From: Burkholderia territorii
Lineage (GTDB): Bacteria; Pseudomonadota; Gammaproteobacteria; Burkholderiales; Burkholderiaceae
Reading direction: 5' to 3'
Assembly (NCBI RefSeq): GCF_902833055.1
Contig: NZ_CADFEJ010000005.1
Span: 1 to 64,000 of the forward strand
Length of the DNA stretch: 64,000 nt
Positions 32,360-41,548 of the stretch are shown here, in pieces; within the stretch, counting starts at the first letter, position 1, and each line of letters begins with the position of its first letter. Made by a program: the position numbers and the translations under genes. The notes beneath the pieces were generated by a model. The model saw nothing but the letters and a program-made list of their open reading frames with translations. It ran no database searches and had not been told where the DNA came from.

Positions 32360-33271
32360 ATGTTCATCCACAACACACGGCTTCAGTACACGGTGCGCGT
32401 CGGCGCGCCGAACCCCGGGCTCGCCAACCTGCTGCTCGAACAGTTCGGCGGACCGCAGGGCGAACTCGCGGCCGCGATGCGCTACTTCACGCAGGCGATT
32501 ACCGAGGAAGATCCCGGCCGCAAGGACATGCTGCTCGACATCGCGACCGAGGAGCTGAGCCATCTCGAAGTCATCGGCTCGATGGCGGCGATGCTGAACC
32601 GCGGCGCGAAGGGCGAGCTCGCCGAAGCGGTCGACGAACAGGCCGAGCTCTATCGCAAGCTGCACGGCGCGGGCAACGACAGTCACGTGACGCAGCTGCT
32701 GTACGGCGCCGGTTCGCCGCTGACGAATTCGGGCGGCGTGCCGTGGTCCTCCGCATACATCGACACGATCGGCGAACCGACGGCCGACCTGCGCTCGAAC
32801 ATCGCGGCCGAAGCACGTGCGAAGATCATCTACGAGCGGCTGATCAACGTGACCGACGATCCGGGCATCCGCGACGCGCTCGGTTTCCTGATGACGCGCG
32901 AGGTGTCGCACCAGAAGTCGTTCGAGAAGGCGCTGTACGCGATCACCAACAACTTCCCGCCGGGCAAGCTGCCGCCGAAGGCGCCGTACGACCGCGTGTA
33001 CTTCCGGATGCAGGACGGCGAGCCGGTGGCGGGCCCATGGAATCGGGGCGATTCGCTGTCGCTGCGGCGCGGCGAGCCAGCGGTCGACGGCGGCGACGGT
33101 GCCGCAAAGGGCGCGGTCGAGCCGCAGCAGTCGCAGGCGCTCGAAGCGATGGCGCGGCGACTCGCATCGGACCCGCGCTGCGATCCGGTAACGGGCGCCG
33201 AGCTGGGCGCTGGCGCACCGCGCGACAGCATCGCCGCGTCTCCGGGCAACACGCCGCCCGCCAAGCCTTGA
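32360..33271 (+). CDS. Manganese (non-haem) catalase family protein
   Basis: A 303-residue ferritin-like di-manganese protein. Candidate metal ligands are all in place: Glu35, Glu65 and His68 (EELSH), Glu151, and Glu181 with His184 (REVSHQKSF). It would disproportionate hydrogen peroxide in the cytoplasm without haem. The C-terminal 60 residues after the catalytic domain are low in complexity. GGAGG precedes the ATG by 4 nt. Confidence 0.9.
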   Translation: MFIHNTRLQYTVRVGAPNPGLANLLLEQFGGPQGELAAAMRYFTQAITEEDPGRKDMLLDIATEELSHLEVIGSMAAMLNRGAKGELAEAVDEQAELYRKLHGAGNDSHVTQLLYGAGSPLTNSGGVPWSSAYIDTIGEPTADLRSNIAAEARAKIIYERLINVTDDPGIRDALGFLMTREVSHQKSFEKALYAITNNFPPGKLPPKAPYDRVYFRMQDGEPVAGPWNRGDSLSLRRGEPAVDGGDGAAKGAVEPQQSQALEAMARRLASDPRCDPVTGAELGAGAPRDSIAASPGNTPPAKP

Positions 33272-33393
33272 ACGCGCTTGCGCCGCGCACCGCGTCGCGC
33301 AAGGGCGCGGCGCGTGGCGCGGCCCGCCGCCGGGCGACGCGGCGGAACGACGGGACGGCAGGCCCGGGCACGCAGGTTGCGAGAGCAGTCGCC

Positions 33394-33903
33394 ATGGACC
33401 TCGCACTTCTTCGCCGCCTGCCCGGCATGACACTCCCCGACCCGTCCGACTTCCCCGTGCGCGCGGTGCCGCTGGCCCCGCTGGCGAAGGAGCGCGCGAC
33501 GATCGTTTGCCACCGGAACAATCGCGTGCTGCTGGTCGCACGCCGACCGACGTCGCGATGGACGCTGCCCGGCGGCGTGATTCGGCGCGGCGAATCGGCG
33601 CTCGACGCCGCGCATCGCGAATTGCGGGAGGAGACCGGTCTCGTCGATCTCGAACTCGCCTATTTCTTCTACGTGGACGGCAGCGTGAAGCGTCATCACG
33701 TGTTCGTCGCGATGCTGCCGCCCGGCCGCCGCGCGTGTCCGGGCCACGAAATCGCGTTGTGTCGGTGGGCGCATCTCGACGCGGTATCGCGCTGGCCCGC
33801 GAGCGCGCCGACGCAGCGGATCGTCCAGCGGATCGCGAGCCTGATTCGCGCGCAGGAGATGTCGCCGGACGGCCCCGTCACGCGTCGGTCGGCTTCCCGC
33901 TGA
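33394..33903 (+). CDS. Nudix hydrolase
   Basis: A 169-residue protein with an intact Nudix box (G-x5-E-x7-REL-x-EETGL, starting GVIRRGE at about residue 61). The N-terminal 30 residues precede the fold and the segment PLAPLAKERATIVCHRNNRVLLVAR begins it. Substrate unknown. It follows the catalase by 122 bp and its 3' end overlaps the 3' end of the convergent DUF1641 gene by 26 bp. Confidence 0.88.
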   Translation: MDLALLRRLPGMTLPDPSDFPVRAVPLAPLAKERATIVCHRNNRVLLVARRPTSRWTLPGGVIRRGESALDAAHRELREETGLVDLELAYFFYVDGSVKRHHVFVAMLPPGRRACPGHEIALCRWAHLDAVSRWPASAPTQRIVQRIASLIRAQEMSPDGPVTRRSASR

Positions 33904-34360
33904 ATGCGGTGATCGGCTTCTCCGGTTCGCGAGCAAGGCCCTGGGCGAATACCTTCAACCCTTCGAGCAGCGGCATGAGCGCATCCCACAGCGCTTCGTC
34001 GTTCAGCAGCCGATACACGCCGCGCACGCCCGGCGCCGCGTGCTCGTGTTCGGACGGCTGCCACGCGCCGACGTGACGCAGCGCATCGGCTGCCGCGAAC
34101 ATCGTCTTGCCGAACTGCTCGGGCGGGATGCTCGACAACGCCATCACCAGCATTGCAAGGTTCTGCACGCCGCTTTGCGTGCCGGGTTTGTCGAGCGCGC
34201 CGACCAGCACCTCCGCGATGCGTGCGTTCGCGCTCACGACATCGTTCGCGAAGCGCAGGAAACCGTGCCGGTGCAGGCTCCCGAGCAGGCGTTCGAGCGC
34301 GTCGTGCGCATCGGGCTCCGTCTGGGGAGGCGTCACATCGTGGGACAGGCGTTCGGCCAT
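33878..34360 (-). CDS. DUF1641 family formate dehydrogenase accessory protein
   Basis: A 160-residue mostly helical protein of the DUF1641 family (LGSLHRHGFLRFANDVV, FVQ-like ALRHV segments). In Bacillus and many proteobacteria the gene directly follows a formate dehydrogenase catalytic-subunit gene (yrhE-yrhD arrangement) and its exact role is unknown. Here it is coupled to that gene through a TGATG overlap. Confidence 0.85.
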   Translation of the reverse strand: MAERLSHDVTPPQTEPDAHDALERLLGSLHRHGFLRFANDVVSANARIAEVLVGALDKPGTQSGVQNLAMLVMALSSIPPEQFGKTMFAAADALRHVGAWQPSEHEHAAPGVRGVYRLLNDEALWDALMPLLEGLKVFAQGLAREPEKPITAFSGKPTDA

Positions 34361-37338
34361 CAGCTTTTCTCCGGATGGGGCGCCGCATCGGGCGGCGCAA
34401 CGTAGTCGGGCCGCGACCATTTGGCCTCGGCATCGATACCCGCATTCGGCGTACGCGCGCCGTAGCGGAAATTGCCGGCCGGCAACGGCCGGGGGCCGCG
34501 CGCACGCGGAAGCACCTCGAGGCGGACGGCCAGCTCCTTGTACGCCGGCGTGTTGACGTCGGGATCGTGATGCTCCCCCGTCAACTCGTTCACGCCGGGC
34601 TTGCCCTGGTGGATCGGCAAGAAAAGCGTGTTGCCGCGCACGCGATCCGTGACGAGCGCGATCATTTCGGACGATCCGCGCCGGGACGTCAGACGCACCC
34701 ATGTGCCGTCCTCGATCCCGCGCGCGGCCGCGATCTCGGGGCTGACCTCGACGAACCATTCCGGCGACAGGCCGCGCAGGCGTCCGCCGCGCCCGCTCTG
34801 GTTGGTCGACTGGAAATGTTCGAGCATCCGGCCGTTGTCGGCGAGAAGGTCATATTCGGCGTCGGCGTCCTCGGCGGGCGGCTCCCACGCGACCGGATGC
34901 AGTTTTGCGCGGCCGTCGCCGGTATGGAAACGCTCCGTATAGAGCAACGGCGTGTCGGTGCCCTCGGCGTGCACGGGCCACACGAGCGACTGCCAGCCGT
35001 CGAGGCGCGCGTAGCTGACGCCCGCGAACATCTCGGCGATGCCGGCCACTTCGTCCATGATCTGCGACGGATGCGTGTAGCCCCAGTCGTGACCCATCCG
35101 CGCGGCGAGGTCGGTGAGGATCCGCCAGTCCGGCCGGCTGTTGCCGAGCGGCGGCATGACTTCGTAAAAGCGCTGGATGCGCCGCTCGGTGTTGACGAAC
35201 GTGCCGTCCTTCTCGACGCTCGGGCAGCCGGGCAGCACGACATCCGCGAATTCGGCGGTGCGGCTCATGAAGATGTCCTGCACGACGAAGAAGTCGAGTT
35301 GCGAGAACGCACGGTGCACGTTCTCTGAATCGGCATCCGAGAACGCCGTTTCCTCGCCGATCACCATCATCGCCTTCAGACGGCCTTGCGCCGCCTGCTC
35401 GACCATCATGAAATTGTCCTCGCCGATTTTCGAGGACAGCATCTGCGGTTCGACACCCCACGCGCGTGCCCATTTCTCGCGCACGGCGTCGTCGGTCACC
35501 TTTTCGTAGCCGGGATAGACGTTCTTCAGGCATCCGAAATCGCTGGCGCCCTGCACGTTGTTGTGCCCGCGCATCGGGTAGCCGCCCGTGCCGGGACGGC
35601 CGTAGTTGCCCGTCACGAGCAGCAGGTTCGACAGCGCCGTGCTTGCATCTGCGCCGTGACTGTGCTGCGTGATGCCCATCGCCCAGACGATGCATACGCT
35701 CGGCGAGCGCGCGATCATCTCGGCCGCTTCGACGAGCTGCTCGCGCGCGATGCCGGTCACTTCCGCCGCGAAGTCCATCGTGAACGGCTCGAGCGACGCG
35801 CGGTAGTCGTCTACGCCGTTCACGCGCGCCGCGAGGAAGCCGGTATCGGCGAGCCCGTGGTCGAACGCGTAGCGCGCGCACGCCGATGCCCATACGAGAT
35901 CGGTGCCGTTATGCGGCCGCAGATGGAGATCGGCGCGCTCGGCCATCTCGTGCCGGCGCGGATCGACGACGATCAGGCGCTGCCCGCGCAGCTTGCGCGC
36001 GGCTTTCAGGCGCGAGGCGATCACCGGATGACATTCCGCGGTATTGCTGCCGACGATCACGACGAGATCCGCGGCGGCGAGATCGGCGATCGTGCCGGCA
36101 TCGCCGCCGTAGCCGACCGTGCGAAACAGGCCCATGGTCGCCGGGTTCTGACAGTAGCGCGACGAATTGTCGACGCTGTTGGTGCCGATCACGAGCCGCG
36201 CGATCTTCTGCGTCAGGTACGCCTCTTCGTTGCTCGCCTTGCTCGAACCGATGAAGCCGATGCTGTCGGGCCCGTGTGCCGCGCGAATGTCGAGCAGCCG
36301 GCGCGCGACGAGATCGAGCGCCTCGTCCCACGACGTTTCGCGAAAGCGCCCGCCGTCACGCACGAGCGGCATCGTGAGCCGCTTCGGATCGTTGACGAAG
36401 TCCCAGCCGAACCGGCCCTTCACGCAGGTGGAGATGCCGTTGGCCGGCGCGTCGACCACGGGTTGCACCTTCAGTATGTGGCGATCGCGCGTCCACATCT
36501 CGAATGCGCAGCCGACACCGCAATACGTGCATACGGTCTTGGTCCGCTTGATTTCCGGCTGGCGCCACGCAACGTCCATCTTCGACACGCCGGTGACCGG
36601 CGGTGCACCGATCGTGCGCTCCAGCACCTTCACGAAATCGATCAGCGGCCGCTTGATCGTGTCGGGCATCGCCGTAAACGGGCCTGCATCGGGCTGCATC
36701 GATTTCTCGAGCAGCGCGTTGCACGGGCACACCGTCACGCAGTGGCCGCAGCTCACGCAGCTCGATTCGCCGATCGCCTTGCCGCCGTCCCACAGCACGC
36801 GCGGATGGTCCATCGAGAAATCGATGCTCAGCGTCTCGTTGACCTCGACGTTCTGGCACGCTTCGACGCATCGGCCGCACAGAATGCACTGGTCGGGATC
36901 GTACGTGTAGAACGGGTTGGATTCGTCCTTCCGATATGGCTTGCGCTGATATGCATAGCGCTGGATCGGCAGGTGCATGTCGGCGAACGTGTTGTGCAGC
37001 GTGCAGTCGCCCGTGTTGTGTTCGCAGACGGTGCAGTACAGCTCGTGCTTGGCCAGCAGCCGGTCCATCCCTTCCTCGCGCGCGCGGCGTGCCCGCTCGG
37101 AGCGGCTCACGACGGCAAGCCCGTCGGCGCTGCGCAATGCGCACGCGCGTCGCAATTCGCCGTCGCCGGTCTCGACCCAGCATACGTCGCAGGTCTGCAA
37201 AGCCCCGAGCGCGCGGTGATAGCACACGTGCGGCAGCGTCACGTCGTGTTCGGCGAGAAAATCCAGCAGCGGCTGGTCGGCGTCGCCGCTGAGCGTGGCG
37301 CCGTCGAACGTGATCGAACAGGTGCGGGGTTGGGCCAT
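34360..37338 (-). CDS. Molybdopterin-dependent formate dehydrogenase, catalytic subunit
   Basis: A 992-residue soluble enzyme. Order: [2Fe-2S] ferredoxin domain (about 1-80, CYHRALGALQTCDVC), His-Cys iron-sulfur motif (KHELYCTVCEHNTGDC), two [4Fe-4S] ferredoxin motifs (CILCGRCVEAC, CVSCGHCVTVCPC), molybdopterin [4Fe-4S] site (CTYCGVGC), and the bis-MGD catalytic domains. The molybdenum ligand is cysteine in SSRYCQNPA, not selenocysteine. There is no Tat signal, so it is cytoplasmic, probably oxidising formate with transfer to NAD or another soluble acceptor; separate beta/gamma subunits are absent. Confidence 0.9.
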   Translation of the reverse strand: MAQPRTCSITFDGATLSGDADQPLLDFLAEHDVTLPHVCYHRALGALQTCDVCWVETGDGELRRACALRSADGLAVVSRSERARRAREEGMDRLLAKHELYCTVCEHNTGDCTLHNTFADMHLPIQRYAYQRKPYRKDESNPFYTYDPDQCILCGRCVEACQNVEVNETLSIDFSMDHPRVLWDGGKAIGESSCVSCGHCVTVCPCNALLEKSMQPDAGPFTAMPDTIKRPLIDFVKVLERTIGAPPVTGVSKMDVAWRQPEIKRTKTVCTYCGVGCAFEMWTRDRHILKVQPVVDAPANGISTCVKGRFGWDFVNDPKRLTMPLVRDGGRFRETSWDEALDLVARRLLDIRAAHGPDSIGFIGSSKASNEEAYLTQKIARLVIGTNSVDNSSRYCQNPATMGLFRTVGYGGDAGTIADLAAADLVVIVGSNTAECHPVIASRLKAARKLRGQRLIVVDPRRHEMAERADLHLRPHNGTDLVWASACARYAFDHGLADTGFLAARVNGVDDYRASLEPFTMDFAAEVTGIAREQLVEAAEMIARSPSVCIVWAMGITQHSHGADASTALSNLLLVTGNYGRPGTGGYPMRGHNNVQGASDFGCLKNVYPGYEKVTDDAVREKWARAWGVEPQMLSSKIGEDNFMMVEQAAQGRLKAMMVIGEETAFSDADSENVHRAFSQLDFFVVQDIFMSRTAEFADVVLPGCPSVEKDGTFVNTERRIQRFYEVMPPLGNSRPDWRILTDLAARMGHDWGYTHPSQIMDEVAGIAEMFAGVSYARLDGWQSLVWPVHAEGTDTPLLYTERFHTGDGRAKLHPVAWEPPAEDADAEYDLLADNGRMLEHFQSTNQSGRGGRLRGLSPEWFVEVSPEIAAARGIEDGTWVRLTSRRGSSEMIALVTDRVRGNTLFLPIHQGKPGVNELTGEHHDPDVNTPAYKELAVRLEVLPRARGPRPLPAGNFRYGARTPNAGIDAEAKWSRPDYVAPPDAAPHPEKS

Positions 37339-37570
37339 GGGCGTCTCGTGCAAGTGGCGGGGCAATGCCGGTCCTGCATCGCATCTCGCGTGCCCGGCGT
37401 GTGCGGCCACGATGGCGGCGTGTGCCGGCGCCGGCGTGGCGAATCGCGGGCAGCTTTGTAATTTCGGCGCGTTGCCGTCGCCCCGCGCGTGCCGCGCTTG
37501 CGTGGCGCGCGATCGACGTCGAGGAACGCAGCTTGCTGCGGCGCACTGCCCTTTCCCGCCCCCTCGATTC

Positions 37571-38662
37571 ATGATCCGACTCCGCGCCGCGCCGTCTTAC
37601 CGCCGTGCCACCGTTCGCAGACGGGCGGCTGCTCGCCGCATCGCTGCCTGCGCGATGTTGGCCGCCGCGTCGTGCGCGCACGCGGCATGGCCCGATCAGA
37701 ATGCGCTGCGTCCCGCCGGTGTCCAGGCCGCGCGAATCGCGTTGCTGTGGCACTGGACGCTCGTCGTGTGCGCGCTCGTGTTCGCGGCCGTGCTCGCGAT
37801 GCTCGCGATGGCGCTGTGGCGCCGCGCAGTGTCCGGTACGACCGCCGACCCGGCGAACGGCGCGCCGCTGCCGCCGGATTCGCGCCGCGAACGGCGTGCG
37901 TTGCGCGTGACGCGGGCAGCCACCGCGCTTTCGGTGATCGTGCTGTTCGGCCTGATCGTTGCGGACGTGCTGACCGACCGCGCACTGTCGCGACTGCCGG
38001 TTGCGGATGCGCTGCATGTCGAGATGACGGGCTACCAATGGTGGTGGGACGTGCGCTATCCCGGTGCGGGCGGCGAACGAGGATTCGCGACCGCCAACGA
38101 ATTGCACGTGCCGGTCGGGCGGCCGGTCATCGTATCGTTGAAGGCAGCCGACGTGATCCATACGTTCTGGGCGCCGAACCTGCACGGCAAGAAGGACATG
38201 ATTCCGGGGCGCGATGCGACGATCGCGTTTCGCGTGGACCACGCCGGCGTGTTTCGCGGGCAGTGCGCGGAGTTCTGCGGGCTCGAGCACGCGCTGATGG
38301 CGTTCGTCGTCGTCGCCGAGCCGCAGGCGCAGTTCGACGCTTGGGTTGCGCAGCAAAGCCGGCCCGCCGCCGATACGACGACCGCGTTCGCCGACGCCGG
38401 CCGGCGCGCATTCGTGTCGGGCGCCTGCGCGACGTGCCATACGGTGCGCGGCACGTCCGCGTCCGGCACGCTCGGTCCTGACCTCACGCACGTGATGAGC
38501 CGCTCGATGCTCGCCGGCGGCACATTCGCGAACGATCGCGCGCATCTCGCACAATGGCTGCGCGCGCCCGGCACGCTGAAACCGGGCACGACGATGCCGG
38601 CCAGCACGCTGAGCGTGATGGAACAGCAGGCGGTGGTCGCCTGGCTCGAGACGCTGCGATGA
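37571..38662 (+). CDS. Cytochrome oxidase subunit II fused to cytochrome c (operon 1)
   Basis: A 363-residue caa3-type subunit II. It has a signal-like N-terminus, two membrane helices, the aromatic region GYQWWWDV, an intact CuA site (His in VIHTFW; CAEFC, then H and M in EHALM) and a C-terminal cytochrome c domain with one CATCH haem site and a methionine ligand candidate near MPAS. The ATG at 37571 lacks a strong ribosome binding site. It is divergent from the formate dehydrogenase gene and overlaps the subunit I gene by ATGA. Confidence 0.9.
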   Translation: MIRLRAAPSYRRATVRRRAAARRIAACAMLAAASCAHAAWPDQNALRPAGVQAARIALLWHWTLVVCALVFAAVLAMLAMALWRRAVSGTTADPANGAPLPPDSRRERRALRVTRAATALSVIVLFGLIVADVLTDRALSRLPVADALHVEMTGYQWWWDVRYPGAGGERGFATANELHVPVGRPVIVSLKAADVIHTFWAPNLHGKKDMIPGRDATIAFRVDHAGVFRGQCAEFCGLEHALMAFVVVAEPQAQFDAWVAQQSRPAADTTTAFADAGRRAFVSGACATCHTVRGTSASGTLGPDLTHVMSRSMLAGGTFANDRAHLAQWLRAPGTLKPGTTMPASTLSVMEQQAVVAWLETLR

Positions 38663-40602
38663 GCACGGATCGCCCGCCGCCTCCCGCGACGCCGCTGCTC
38701 GACGGGCCCGCCGGCGGCCAGGCGGCCGTCGATGCGCTCGCGCGCACGTGGAGCGACCGCCCCGGGTTCCTCGGGATGCTCGCGGCCGTCAATCACAAGA
38801 CGATCGCGCGCCGCTTCGTGATCACGACCCTGACGTTCTTCGTGCTCGGCGGGATGTTCGCCCTCGCGATGCGCACGCAGCTCGCGCATGCCGACAACCG
38901 GCTTCTGGGCCCCGCCGCGTACAACCAGTTCTTCACGATGCACGGCACGACGATGATGTTCCTGTTCGCCGTGCCGGTCATGCAGGCGGTCGCCGGCTGG
39001 ATCGTGCCGCTGATGATCGGCGCGCGCTCGGTCGCGTTTCCGCGCATGAACGCGTACGCATACTGGGTGTTCCTGTTCGGCGGCCTCACGCTGTACGTCG
39101 GCTTCGCGCTCGGCGCGCGTCCCGACGCCGGCTGGTTCAGCTACGTGCCGCTCGCCGGCCCCGACTATTCGACCGGCAAGGGCGCTGACATCTGGGCGCA
39201 GATGATCACGTTTTCCGAGTTGTCCGCGCTGATCGAGGCGGTCGTGTTGATCACGACGATCCTGAAACTGCGCGCGCCGGGCATGTCGCTCGACCGGATG
39301 CCGCTGTTCGTGTGGGCGACGCTCGTCACGCAGTTCATGGTGCTGTTCGCGATGCCGGCCATCATGCTGTGCAGCACCGCGCTGATCCTCGATCGTCTCG
39401 TCGGCACGCATTTCTACAATCCGGCGCGCGGCGGCGATGTGCTGCTGTGGCAGCACCTGTTCTGGTTCTTCGGGCACCCGGAGGTCTATCTTATCTTCAT
39501 TCCGCCGCTCGGCTTCATTTCGACGATCGTGCCGACCTTCGCGCGCCGGCCCGTATTCGGCTATCCGGCGATGGTGCTCGCGCTGATCGCCACCGCGTTT
39601 CTCGCGTTCGGGCTGTGGGTGCATCACATGTATGCGACGAGCCTGCCCGCGCTCGGCAAGAGCTTCTTCACCGCGGCGAGCCTCGCGATCGCGATTCCAT
39701 CTGGAATCCAGATCTTCTGCTGGCTCGCGACGCTGTGGCTCGGCCGGCCACGTCTGAAGACGCCGCTGCTGTTCGTGCTCGCGTTCTTCTTCATCCTGGT
39801 GCTGGGCGGCCTCACGGGCGTGATGCTCGGCTCGGTTTCGCTCGACCTGCAGGTACACGATACGTACTTCGTGGTCGCCCACCTGCACTATGTGCTGCTC
39901 GGCGGCGCCGTGTTTCCGCTGTTCGGCGCGTTCTATTACTGGTTTCCGAAACTGACCGGACGGATGCTCGACGAAACGCTCGGGCGCGTGCAGTTCTGGC
40001 TGTTCTTCGTCGGCTTCAACCTGACGTTCTTCCCGATGCACCTGCTCGGCCTCGACGGGATGCCGCGCCGCGTGTGGACCTACCCCGCGCAGCGCGGCTG
40101 GGACGGCTTGAACCTCGTCGCCACCGTCGGCGCATGGACGATCGCGCTCAGCGTGCTGGTGTTCGTCGCCAACGTCGTGCGCAGCCGCATGCGCGGCGCA
40201 CCGGCCGGCGCCGATCCATGGGGCGCGGGCACGCTCGAATGGCTGACACCGAGCCCGCCGCCGCCGCACAACTTCGACATGCTGCCGGTGGTGCACGGCC
40301 CGGAGCCGCTATGGGAGCCGGCGCGCGAGCCGCGCTGCGTATCGGGGCTCGCGACGGATCGTCGCGAAGTGCTGACGACCACCGCGCTCGATGCGACGCC
40401 GGACCTGCGCCCGCTGTTCCCTGGCCCGTCGCTGTGGCCGTTCGCAAGCGCGGTCACGACGACGATCCTGTTCATCGGCTCGATCTTCACGCCATGGGCG
40501 GTCGTCTGGGGCGCGGTCCCCGTCACGGCGGCGCTGATCGGCTGGTTCTGGCCGACGCGCCGCGAAACGTCACTCGCACGCGAACGGGAGCGACGGCCAT
40601 GA
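38659..40602 (+). CDS. Cytochrome oxidase subunit I (operon 1)
   Basis: A 647-residue haem-copper oxidase subunit I with at least 12 helices and a C-terminal extension. The haem a ligand His95 (FTMHGTT), CuB ligands His273, His322 and His323, the cross-linked Tyr277 (HPEVY) and the haem a3 ligand in HDTYFVVAHLHYV are present. Two proton-channel residues differ from the mitochondrial enzyme: the D-channel entrance Asp is Ser124 (GARSVAFP) and the K-channel Lys is Gln351 (SGIQIF). The channel-end Glu275 is kept. Start ATG 38659 overlaps the previous stop. Confidence 0.93.
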   Translation: MSTDRPPPPATPLLDGPAGGQAAVDALARTWSDRPGFLGMLAAVNHKTIARRFVITTLTFFVLGGMFALAMRTQLAHADNRLLGPAAYNQFFTMHGTTMMFLFAVPVMQAVAGWIVPLMIGARSVAFPRMNAYAYWVFLFGGLTLYVGFALGARPDAGWFSYVPLAGPDYSTGKGADIWAQMITFSELSALIEAVVLITTILKLRAPGMSLDRMPLFVWATLVTQFMVLFAMPAIMLCSTALILDRLVGTHFYNPARGGDVLLWQHLFWFFGHPEVYLIFIPPLGFISTIVPTFARRPVFGYPAMVLALIATAFLAFGLWVHHMYATSLPALGKSFFTAASLAIAIPSGIQIFCWLATLWLGRPRLKTPLLFVLAFFFILVLGGLTGVMLGSVSLDLQVHDTYFVVAHLHYVLLGGAVFPLFGAFYYWFPKLTGRMLDETLGRVQFWLFFVGFNLTFFPMHLLGLDGMPRRVWTYPAQRGWDGLNLVATVGAWTIALSVLVFVANVVRSRMRGAPAGADPWGAGTLEWLTPSPPPPHNFDMLPVVHGPEPLWEPAREPRCVSGLATDRREVLTTTALDATPDLRPLFPGPSLWPFASAVTTTILFIGSIFTPWAVVWGAVPVTAALIGWFWPTRRETSLARERERRP

Positions 40603-41219
40603 GCGATGCGCGCGCACATGGCAGCTCGCCGGACACGCTGGACGTGAGCGCATTGCCGACCTACGCGCACGGCCCGCGCAGCGTGACGTGGTGGGCGACG
40701 GGCGGCCTGATGCTGATCGAGGGCACCGTCTTCGCGATCGCGCTGATGACGTATTTCTATCTGCGCAGCCTGGCGGGGCACTGGCCACTCGGCGCACCGC
40801 CGCCTGCGGCATGGGCGGGCACGCTCAACACCGTGCTGATGCTCGCGAGCCTGTTGCCGAACTTCGCCGCACAGCGCGCGGCGCAACGCGGCGATCTCGT
40901 CGGCGCGCGCACGTGGCTCGCCGTGTGCGCCGCTTGCGCGTGGGGATTCATCGTCGTGCGCGCCTCCGAATTCGGCACGCTGAACGTCGACTGGTACACG
41001 AATGCGTACGGCTCCGTGGTGTGGTTGCTGGTGGGTCTGCATACGACCCACCTGATCACCGATGCAATCGATACGTCCGTGCTCGCCACGCTGCTGTTCG
41101 TCGGACCGTTCGAAGGCAAGCGCTTCGGCAACGTCGGCGAGAACGCCCTTTACTGGTATTTCGTCGTGCTGAGCTGGCTGCCGATCTATGCAACCGTCTA
41201 TCTCGTGCCGAGACTCTGA
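40599..41219 (+). CDS. Cytochrome oxidase subunit III (operon 1)
   Basis: A 206-residue subunit III with five predicted helices and the family segments GGLMLIEGTVFAIALMTYFY, LHTTHLITD and the C-terminal YWYFVVLSWLPIYATVYL. It stabilises subunit I. The ATG overlaps the subunit I stop (ATGA). Confidence 0.9.
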   Translation: MSDARAHGSSPDTLDVSALPTYAHGPRSVTWWATGGLMLIEGTVFAIALMTYFYLRSLAGHWPLGAPPPAAWAGTLNTVLMLASLLPNFAAQRAAQRGDLVGARTWLAVCAACAWGFIVVRASEFGTLNVDWYTNAYGSVVWLLVGLHTTHLITDAIDTSVLATLLFVGPFEGKRFGNVGENALYWYFVVLSWLPIYATVYLVPRL

Positions 41220-41230
41220 GGAGGATGCCG

Positions 41231-41548
41231 ATGCGAATCTGGATCGCGTTGCTCGGCGCGCCGTCGGCCGTGCTCGCCGTGCTGTCGGTCGACTACGCGC
41301 TGGCCGGGCCCGCGTGCGCGTGGCGCAGTGCATCACCGATCCTTGCGCTGACGGCCGCGGCTGCGACAGCCACCGCCGCATGCGCGGTGCTCGCCTGGCG
41401 CACGCCGGCGGCGCATCGCCAGGCGGTCGACGCGGGTGCGCCGCGTGCACTGCTGGCCCGAGTCGGCGCATGGGCCGGCGCGCTGTCGACGTTCGCGCTG
41501 GTCGCGTTCTGGATCGCATCGTGGGTCGTCCCGGTTTGCGCGTCATGA
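41231..41548 (+). CDS. Small membrane protein of oxidase operon 1
   Basis: A 105-residue protein with three hydrophobic segments. No family was recognised. ATG at 41231 has GAGGAGG 6 nt upstream; the ATG at 41225 would be too close to it. A counterpart of similar size lies at the same place in the second operon (59099-59500). Confidence 0.65.
   Translation: MRIWIALLGAPSAVLAVLSVDYALAGPACAWRSASPILALTAAAATATAACAVLAWRTPAAHRQAVDAGAPRALLARVGAWAGALSTFALVAFWIASWVVPVCAS

Noticed and set aside
34360..37338. Selenocysteine in the formate dehydrogenase
   Set aside because: The molybdenum-ligand position is an ordinary cysteine (RYCQNPA) and no in-frame TGA occurs there.
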